From NCBI GenBank assembly GCA_964496595.1, contig CAZCAI010000209.1, positions 1-6,801 on the forward strand: 6,801 bases of DNA, written 5' to 3'. Within the stretch, counting starts at the first letter, position 1. Every line of letters begins with the position of its first letter. Shown in pieces: positions 1 through 4,370 of the stretch. The notes below the pieces were generated by a model, which was given only the letters and a program-made list of their open reading frames with translations, searched no databases and had not been told where the DNA came from. Made by a program: the position numbers and the translations under genes. Source of the DNA: JAAAOZ01 sp964496595 (GTDB lineage: Bacteria; Chloroflexota; Anaerolineae; B4-G1; SLSP01).

Positions 1-116
1 CTTCTCTGATGTTTGAGTACCCGTTGGTAACTGAGAGTAACTGCACCCAATTAAATTGATGCATCCTCACAAGATAGTCTACCTATGTTAACGATCTCAA
101 AGGGGAGGTTGAACCT
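1..116. other. Non-coding leader upstream of the HhH membrane protein gene
   Basis: This stretch is richer in A+T than the genes that follow, and stop codons interrupt all three forward frames early, so I see no coding sequence. A 7-base direct repeat (GTAACTG at 27-33 and 37-43, 10 bp apart) is visible but too short to interpret. I could not pair a good -35 with a good -10: TTGATG at 56-61 and TATGTT at 84-89 are 22 bp apart. The promoter for the first gene is either weak, of another sigma class, or further upstream. Confidence 0.5.
102..108 (+). promoter_or_regulatory. Ribosome binding site for the HhH membrane protein
   Basis: GGGGAGG, with the GGAGG core at 104-108, lies 8 bases before the ATG at 117. 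This is ideal spacing and supports that start. Confidence 0.85.
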
Positions 117-1175
117 ATGGCATCTGATTCAGAAGCACCTGATGTTGAAACGAATGAACCACGAATTGACCTGAACACAGCATCCAAAGAGGATTTACGC
201 ACCCTTTCGGGGATTGGGCCGGCGCTGGCGCAGCGCGTGATTGACTATCGCGAAGCGCACGCCGGTTTTCAGGCGCCGGAGGAGATCACCGCAGTCCCCG
301 GCATCGCCCAAAGCCTGTATCGTCGATGGGGCCATCGCTTGATGGTCGGCAATGGGACTAAGAAAAACGCGGATGAAGAGGAACGCAGCACGATAGCAGA
401 AGCCAAATCGATCACAGAAGAAACAGTGAACATGGAGGGAGAAACCGAGATGAACGCGAAGAAGGATGTCTCAGTGGTTGGGACAGATGTTGTTATGGCC
501 GAAAAGCAGGTCGAGGAGGAGGAATTGGAGGAAGAGGAGATGGAAGAACCGGCTTCTGATGTCTCCGAATCCGCCTATGAGGAAGAGATGACCGCCGAAG
601 CTGAGGACGAAGAGGAAGAGTCAGAAATCGCTCAGGAACCGGCGGATGAGGCGACGCCCTTTGAGCCGGCGGCGCTGCCCGAAGAGGAAGAAGCGGAGGA
701 AGAAGCAGAACCCGAACCGGTCGCCGAGACCCCCACGCAGCGGGGGATCTTCTGGGGATGGGTATGGGCCTCGCTCCTGGGCGGCATCTTGGGCATGATC
801 TTCACCCTGTTAGTCTTTACCGGCATCAATGGGACGTTGGATGTCAACAACAGCGCCGCGATCTTGGATTTGCAGGATCGCGTGGACGGCCTCTCAGCGG
901 AATTGGCCGAGCAAGAGACGGCCATCGACGGCGTAGTGGAGCGTGTGAGCGTACTGGAAGATATCACCCCGCGCCTTGAGGAGGTCGAAACCGCAGTCAA
1001 GAGCCTCAAGCAAGAGACCAAGGCCTTGGGCGACCGGGCGAATACGCTATCCTCAGAAGTGCAGACTGTAGCCGACGACGTCGCGGGGCTTGAAGAAGAT
1101 GTCGCAACCTCGACAACCTTCTTAACCCGGTTACAAGAGTTGTTGAACGAGCTGTTTAGCGCCGAAAGCGAATAG
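117..1175 (+). CDS. Membrane-anchored helix-hairpin-helix (ComEA-type) protein with Glu-rich linker and C-terminal coiled coil
   Basis: The predicted protein has 352 residues in four parts. Residues 16-77 form a tandem helix-hairpin-helix unit of the ComEA type: the opening 'IDLNTASKEDL', first hairpin GIGP at 32-35 and second hairpin PGIA at 61-64. This fold binds DNA backbone without sequence specificity. Residues 133-204 are an extreme acidic linker (37 of 72 are Glu or Asp, with no Lys or Arg). Residues 211-237 are one hydrophobic membrane helix rich in Gly and Trp at its start. Residues 248-350 are a heptad-type coiled coil. There is no N-terminal signal peptide, so I infer that the HhH domain stays in the cytoplasm and the coiled coil is outside. 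Classical ComEA has the opposite order (membrane anchor first, HhH outside), so a DNA-uptake role should not be assumed. The next gene starts 9 bases after the stop and encodes another membrane coiled-coil protein. Function is unknown; DNA tethering to the membrane is a hypothesis. Confidence 0.85.
   Translation: MASDSEAPDVETNEPRIDLNTASKEDLRTLSGIGPALAQRVIDYREAHAGFQAPEEITAVPGIAQSLYRRWGHRLMVGNGTKKNADEEERSTIAEAKSITEETVNMEGETEMNAKKDVSVVGTDVVMAEKQVEEEELEEEEMEEPASDVSESAYEEEMTAEAEDEEEESEIAQEPADEATPFEPAALPEEEEAEEEAEPEPVAETPTQRGIFWGWVWASLLGGILGMIFTLLVFTGINGTLDVNNSAAILDLQDRVDGLSAELAEQETAIDGVVERVSVLEDITPRLEEVETAVKSLKQETKALGDRANTLSSEVQTVADDVAGLEEDVATSTTFLTRLQELLNELFSAESE
434..452 (+). promoter_or_regulatory. 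Possible internal in-frame translation start
   Basis: GGAGGGAG at 434-441 stands 8-11 bases before an in-frame ATG at 450 (Met112). Initiation here would give a 241-residue form lacking the HhH domain but keeping the acidic linker, membrane helix and coiled coil. The surrounding sequence is purine-rich because it encodes Glu and Lys, so a chance resemblance to a Shine-Dalgarno is quite possible. Confidence 0.25.
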
Positions 1176-1184
1176 GGGACCGAT

Positions 1185-2153
1185 ATGACGCAGGATCAAG
1201 TTTCAAATTCAAAGCGAACCTTCTGGCAAGTGTTAGGCAACATCTTGAAGTTCCTACTGCGCTTCATCGTCGTATTGATCATCGGTGCGTTGATCGGGGC
1301 GGGGCTGTATTACGGCGTGCCGGCGCTCTATCGAGAGTTCGTCCAGCCCGTGCGTGAAAACACCGTCCACATCCAGGCGCTGGAGCGCCGTATCGACCGC
1401 GAATATAACGACCTACAAGAGAAACAAGAGACCATCGAAGCGCAACTAGCGACTTTAGAATTGGATGTCGCGACTTTGGCGGAAGAGGTCCCGGTCAACC
1501 AGAACAACGTCGCCGATCTCCACTCGCGCGTGGAGCGTCTGGAAGCGACCTCGGTTACCTCCAAAACGATGGCCGCGACGCAGACCCGCATCGAGGCGCT
1601 GGAAGAACAAATCGCCGATTTGGACGACGCCATCGCTGAGCAAGAAGAAGATTTAGCGAATGCCATCGCCGATCAGGAAGATAAGTTTGATCTGGCCCAG
1701 GAGACCTTGAAGACCCAAACGGCCGATCTCCAGAAGCTACAGATCGTCACACTAGGACAGACGGCAGCGCTGGAAGGCCGCCTGGCATTGCTCCAGACGG
1801 CGCAGGACCTCCTGCGAGTGCGGGTCTTGCTCTTAGATGACAACATCGGCGCCGCGCGCGATACGCTTGAGCTATCCGACCGCCATTTGGCGCGGGCGCT
1901 CCTTGTCTTGCCGGCAGAAGAGGCCGTTCTCATTGATATTCGCGAGCGGGTGACAGCGCTAGATGAACTGATCGTCCAACGTTCCTTCCGTGTGACAACG
2001 GAATTGGAGGCGCTCTGGGCGGATGTGATGGAACTTGTCATGCCCAGCACACCGATCTCCATCTCCCCGCTGATCATCACCGATACCCTGACCTCCACCG
2101 CAACGCTGACCCCGACAACTATCTCGCCGCTCGCCACCCCAGCAGCGCCTTAA
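1185..2153 (+). CDS. Single-pass membrane coiled-coil protein with Ser/Thr/Pro-rich C-terminal tail
   Basis: The predicted protein has 322 residues. A short N-terminus with Lys10, Arg11, Lys22 and Arg26 precedes a membrane helix at about 24-48; the positive residues place the N-terminus inside. Residues 55-185 are a long, mostly uninterrupted coiled coil rich in Glu, Gln, Ala and Leu. Residues 203-285 look like a helical bundle ('LLRVRVLLLDDNIGAARD' and after). Residues 287-322 are a low-complexity tail in which 22 of 36 residues are Ser, Thr or Pro, as in flexible or glycosylated surface segments. The ATG follows AGGGGA at 1174-1179, which overlaps the TAG stop of the previous gene, so the two are probably co-transcribed and translationally coupled. 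The order membrane helix, coiled coil, helical bundle recalls HemX-type and mitofilin-type proteins, but homology is unproven. I do not recognise a defined family. It likely partners the HhH membrane protein. Confidence 0.8.
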   Translation: MTQDQVSNSKRTFWQVLGNILKFLLRFIVVLIIGALIGAGLYYGVPALYREFVQPVRENTVHIQALERRIDREYNDLQEKQETIEAQLATLELDVATLAEEVPVNQNNVADLHSRVERLEATSVTSKTMAATQTRIEALEEQIADLDDAIAEQEEDLANAIADQEDKFDLAQETLKTQTADLQKLQIVTLGQTAALEGRLALLQTAQDLLRVRVLLLDDNIGAARDTLELSDRHLARALLVLPAEEAVLIDIRERVTALDELIVQRSFRVTTELEALWADVMELVMPSTPISISPLIITDTLTSTATLTPTTISPLATPAAP

Positions 2154-2182
2154 CACCCTCCACCTGAATCTATTTAGTCCTC

Positions 2183-2218
2183 CACGTGGCCCGGTTGTTG
2201 CGACAGCCGGGCCACGTG
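2183..2218 (+). terminator. Strong GC-rich hairpin after the coiled-coil gene pair (no T tract)
   Basis: A perfect 12-bp inverted repeat, CACGTGGCCCGG at 2183-2194 and CCGGGCCACGTG at 2207-2218, can extend inward by a T-G wobble and three more pairs (TGT/ACA) to a TGCG tetraloop. It begins 29 bases after the stop codon and ends 14 bases before the tig -35. Its position suits transcription termination or 3'-end protection for the upstream pair, but no run of T follows on either strand, so it is not a canonical intrinsic terminator. Each outer arm is itself the palindrome CACGTG, so a protein-binding role is an alternative. Confidence 0.55.
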
Positions 2219-2232
2219 ATAGCAAGCGATTA

Positions 2233-2261
2233 CTGGCATTTCACCCAGACCATGCTATAAT
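2233..2261 (+). promoter_or_regulatory. Sigma-70-type promoter of tig-clpP
   Basis: The -10 is a perfect TATAAT at 2256-2261 with an extended TG at 2253-2254. A -35 of CTGGCA at 2233-2238 (4 of 6 matches to TTGACA) lies at the optimal 17-bp spacing. Transcription would start near 2268, giving a leader of about 24 bases that still contains the tig ribosome binding site. The short inverted repeat CATGC (2251-2255) / GCATG (2269-2273) brackets the -10 and start point and could be an operator, but 5-bp arms are weak evidence. Confidence 0.8.
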
Positions 2262-2279
2262 CTTAATGGCATGTGATAT

Positions 2280-2284
2280 GGAGG
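2280..2284 (+). promoter_or_regulatory. Ribosome binding site deciding the GTG start of tig
   Basis: GGAGG lies 7 bases before GTG at 2292. The protein then begins 'MFEVKKEI', the expected opening strand of trigger factor, so the GTG start is well supported. Confidence 0.85.
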
Positions 2285-2291
2285 TATAAAC

Positions 2292-3671
2292 GTGTTCGAA
2301 GTCAAAAAAGAAATTCTAGAGACTCACGAAGCTTTACTGATTGTTGAAATCTCGCAAGAGAAGAGGACCGAATTGGTACGCGAAGAGGCGCGGGAAATCT
2401 CGCGCGAGTACAAATTCCCCGGGTTCCGCAAGGGCCGCGTACCCTATCGCGTCATCGTCAGCCGGCTTGGCGAAGATGCCATTTTTCAGCGGGTCAACGA
2501 CAAATTCCTTCCACAACTCTATCCACAGGTACTCGAGGAGGCCGATATTACACCCTATGGGGTGGCCGAGTTGGAGGATATTGAGTATGATCCTCTCACA
2601 TACTTTTTCCGAGTGCCGTTAATGCCAGAGGTGCATCTGGGCAATTACCACGACATCCGATTGGATTGGGAGGAGCCTACGGTCACCGAGGAGGAGATCG
2701 CGGCGCGGCTTGAGGAACTCCAAGAGGAGCACATGGTGCTCGAACCCAAGGATGAGCCGGCCGAGATCGGGGATGAGGTTTACTTAGATGTCGAGGTCAC
2801 CTTGCCTGATGGTGAAAAGATCCTCGAAGAAGAGGATCTGGAGTTGGTCCTCGATCCAGATGAAACCTTCATCACCCCCGGCTTTATCGAGCAGATCGTC
2901 GGCTTAGCGCCGGAGGACGAGAAGACCTTCATGCTCGCCTTGCCGGAGAACCTGGCCGAAGAGGCGTGGCAGAACGCCACGGCGACCTTTGAGGTCTACA
3001 TCTTGGATGTCTACAAACGAATTCTACCCGATATCGACGATGCGTTGGCGATGGCCATCGGCAATTACGAGGATTTGGACGAGCTAAAGGAGTCCATCCA
3101 CAGCGAGTTGCTGGCCAAGAAGCGCGAGCAAGCGCATCAAGAGTATCGCGAAGCCCTGGTCGATCTGTTAATCAAGCAGGCGGAGATCCGCTATCCTCCG
3201 GCTCTGATAGAAGCTGAGATTGATGACCTGGTCGAAAACATCGAGAAGAACATCCAACAACAGGCTCAGGCTTCCCTGGAAGAGGTGCTGGAGATGCAGG
3301 GACAGACGATGGAACAGTTCCGCGAAGGTATGCGACCGCAGGCCAGGGATCGCGTAGTGCGGGGCTTGGTGATGTCCGAGTTCGTCCAGCAGGAAGGGCT
3401 GAGCGTCGACGATGACGAATTAGTCCGTGAATTCTCTACAACATTCGGACAGATCGAGGACTTTTCCCAGGACGAGATGTTAGGCGCTGAATTGGACTCG
3501 CAGTTTGCGCGCATGATCCGCAATAGCTTGGCCGGCCAGAAAGCGCTGGATCACTTAGAAGCGATTGGCAGAGGCGCGGCGACCGAATCCCGCGCAGAAG
3601 CGATCTTGGAAGAAGATTTGAAAGAGGATATACAAGACGAAGCAACGTCAGATACATCGACTGAGACCTAG
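2292..3671 (+). CDS. tig: Trigger factor, ribosome-associated chaperone
   Basis: The predicted protein has 459 residues, slightly longer than typical trigger factors (about 430). It binds near the ribosome exit tunnel and shields nascent chains in the cytoplasm. Residues 1-115 are the ribosome-binding domain, with the signature PGFRKGRVP at 43-51 (the GFRK loop that contacts the ribosome). Residues 159-240 match the FKBP-type peptidyl-prolyl isomerase domain in length and order, including PGF at 196-198. However, the D-F-x-G stretch of active FKBP domains reads D166-V167-E168-V169, so isomerase activity may be weak or lost. Residues 241-435 are the helical chaperone arms, with the characteristic 'YPPALIEAEIDDLV'. 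The last 25 or so residues are a loose acidic tail. It starts with GTG under its own near-consensus promoter and is followed at once by clpP, a widely conserved pairing. The overall composition is strongly acidic. Confidence 0.95.
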   Translation: MFEVKKEILETHEALLIVEISQEKRTELVREEAREISREYKFPGFRKGRVPYRVIVSRLGEDAIFQRVNDKFLPQLYPQVLEEADITPYGVAELEDIEYDPLTYFFRVPLMPEVHLGNYHDIRLDWEEPTVTEEEIAARLEELQEEHMVLEPKDEPAEIGDEVYLDVEVTLPDGEKILEEEDLELVLDPDETFITPGFIEQIVGLAPEDEKTFMLALPENLAEEAWQNATATFEVYILDVYKRILPDIDDALAMAIGNYEDLDELKESIHSELLAKKREQAHQEYREALVDLLIKQAEIRYPPALIEAEIDDLVENIEKNIQQQAQASLEEVLEMQGQTMEQFREGMRPQARDRVVRGLVMSEFVQQEGLSVDDDELVREFSTTFGQIEDFSQDEMLGAELDSQFARMIRNSLAGQKALDHLEAIGRGAATESRAEAILEEDLKEDIQDEATSDTSTET

Positions 3672-3679
3672 GAGGTGAT
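3670..3679 (+). promoter_or_regulatory. Full-length Shine-Dalgarno of clpP overlapping the tig stop
   Basis: AGGAGGTGAT is a 10-base perfect complement to the common 3' end of 16S rRNA. It overlaps the TAG stop of tig (3669-3671). It also covers a GTG in the clpP frame at 3675, which therefore cannot be the start; ATG at 3681, 5 bases after the GGAGG core, is the start. Confidence 0.9.
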
Positions 3680-3680
3680 A

Positions 3681-4292
3681 ATGGGATTTTTGCCGCTACC
3701 CTCTGTGATCGAAAGCACCGGGCGAGGAGAACGGGCCTACGACATTTACTCCCTCCTGTTGAAAGAACGTATCATCTTCTTGGGGCACCCCATTAATGCG
3801 CAGGTCGCGAATCTAATCGTGGCCCAATTGCTCTTCTTAGATCGCGAGGACTCCGAGCGCGAAATCTCCCTCTACATCCACTCCCCGGGCGGGGAAATCG
3901 CAGCCGGCCTGGCCATCTACGACACCATCCAGTTAGTTCAGGCGCCCGTCTCCACCATCGCAGTGGGCATGTCTGCCAGCATGGCTACCGTATTGCTCAC
4001 CGCCGGGACAAAGGGGCGCCGATATGCGCTCCCGCACGCCACGATCCATCTCCATCAGCCGCTAGGCGGCGTACAAGGCCAGGCGACCGATATTGAGATC
4101 GCAGCGCAAGAGATCCTACGGATGCGCAAGCTCATCAATACCCTGCTGCAACGCCACACCGGATTAATGGATGAGCAGATCAAGAAGTTCACGGACCGGG
4201 ATTACTATATGACGGCCCAACAAGCCCGCGAACATCACCTCGTGGATGAAGTCTTAGAAGTCATAGAGAAATCCGAGGAAGAGACACCGTAG
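3681..4292 (+). CDS. clpP: ATP-dependent Clp protease proteolytic subunit ClpP
   Basis: The predicted protein has 203 residues, normal for mature ClpP. ClpP forms a barrel of two heptameric rings that degrades proteins fed by an AAA+ unfoldase such as ClpX, ClpA or ClpC. The serine-protease triad is complete: Ser100 in G-M-S-A-S-M, His125 in H-L-H-Q-P and Asp174 in T-D-R-D. Also visible are the oxyanion segment SPGGE (68-72) and the handle region around 128-150. The N-terminal 'FLPLPSVIE' resembles the axial loop of processed ClpP, so little or no propeptide needs removal. Two small departures from the usual G-Q-A-A-S-M-G are Ser98 and Ala102. The gene lies 9 bases after tig and is followed by a terminator, so tig-clpP forms a two-gene unit. 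clpX, often the next gene, is not here, so the partner unfoldase must be encoded elsewhere. Organisms may carry several clpP copies; I cannot tell whether this is the only one. Confidence 0.95.
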   Translation: MGFLPLPSVIESTGRGERAYDIYSLLLKERIIFLGHPINAQVANLIVAQLLFLDREDSEREISLYIHSPGGEIAAGLAIYDTIQLVQAPVSTIAVGMSASMATVLLTAGTKGRRYALPHATIHLHQPLGGVQGQATDIEIAAQEILRMRKLINTLLQRHTGLMDEQIKKFTDRDYYMTAQQAREHHLVDEVLEVIEKSEEETP

Positions 4293-4298
4293 TATGCG

Positions 4299-4338
4299 AG
4301 TGGGAGGAATTCACCCTCCCACTTTGCCTTTTCATTAT
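4299..4338 (+). terminator. Intrinsic terminator after clpP
   Basis: A perfect 9-bp stem, AGTGGGAGG (4299-4307) with CCTCCCACT (4315-4323), closes a 7-base loop. It is followed by a T-rich stretch (TTTGCC then TTTTC) to about 4338. It starts 6 bases after the clpP stop and ends the tig-clpP unit. Confidence 0.8.
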
Positions 4339-4356
4339 TCAGAAAACTTTAACTTC

Positions 4357-4362
4357 AGGAGG
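4357..4362 (+). promoter_or_regulatory. Ribosome binding site favouring the GTG start of the acyl-CoA synthetase
   Basis: AGGAGG lies 8 bases before GTG at 4371 but only 2 bases before the in-frame ATG at 4365. The 2-base spacing is too tight for efficient initiation, so GTG is the likelier start; the choice changes only two residues. Confidence 0.7.
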
Positions 4363-4370
4363 ATATGACT

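Noticed and set aside
27..43. Direct repeat GTAACTG spaced by 10 bp
   Set aside because: Seven bases repeated once is expected by chance, and no promoter lies beside it.
632..1021. Minus-strand open frame opposite the acidic linker and membrane helix
   Set aside because: Its Ser-rich product is the mirror of Glu-rich codons (GAG/GAA read as CTC/TTC in a shifted frame). No ribosome site or motif supports it.
117..1175. Calling the first gene comEA (DNA uptake)
   Set aside because: The HhH unit matches but the domain order and predicted topology differ, and no comEC or other competence gene is in the window.
1673..2137. Minus-strand open frame of 154 codons opposite the second coiled-coil gene
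   Set aside because: Antisense shadow with Ser/Arg-rich composition and no identifiable domain.
3675..3680. GTG at 3675 as the clpP start
   Set aside because: The GTG is part of the Shine-Dalgarno AGGAGGTGAT itself; ATG at 3681 is the correctly spaced start.
4324..4353. Possible promoter TTGCCT / TTTAAC for the acyl-CoA synthetase
   Set aside because: Transcription would begin near 4360, inside the ribosome binding site at 4357-4362, leaving no usable leader; the match is also weak and falls in the terminator tail.
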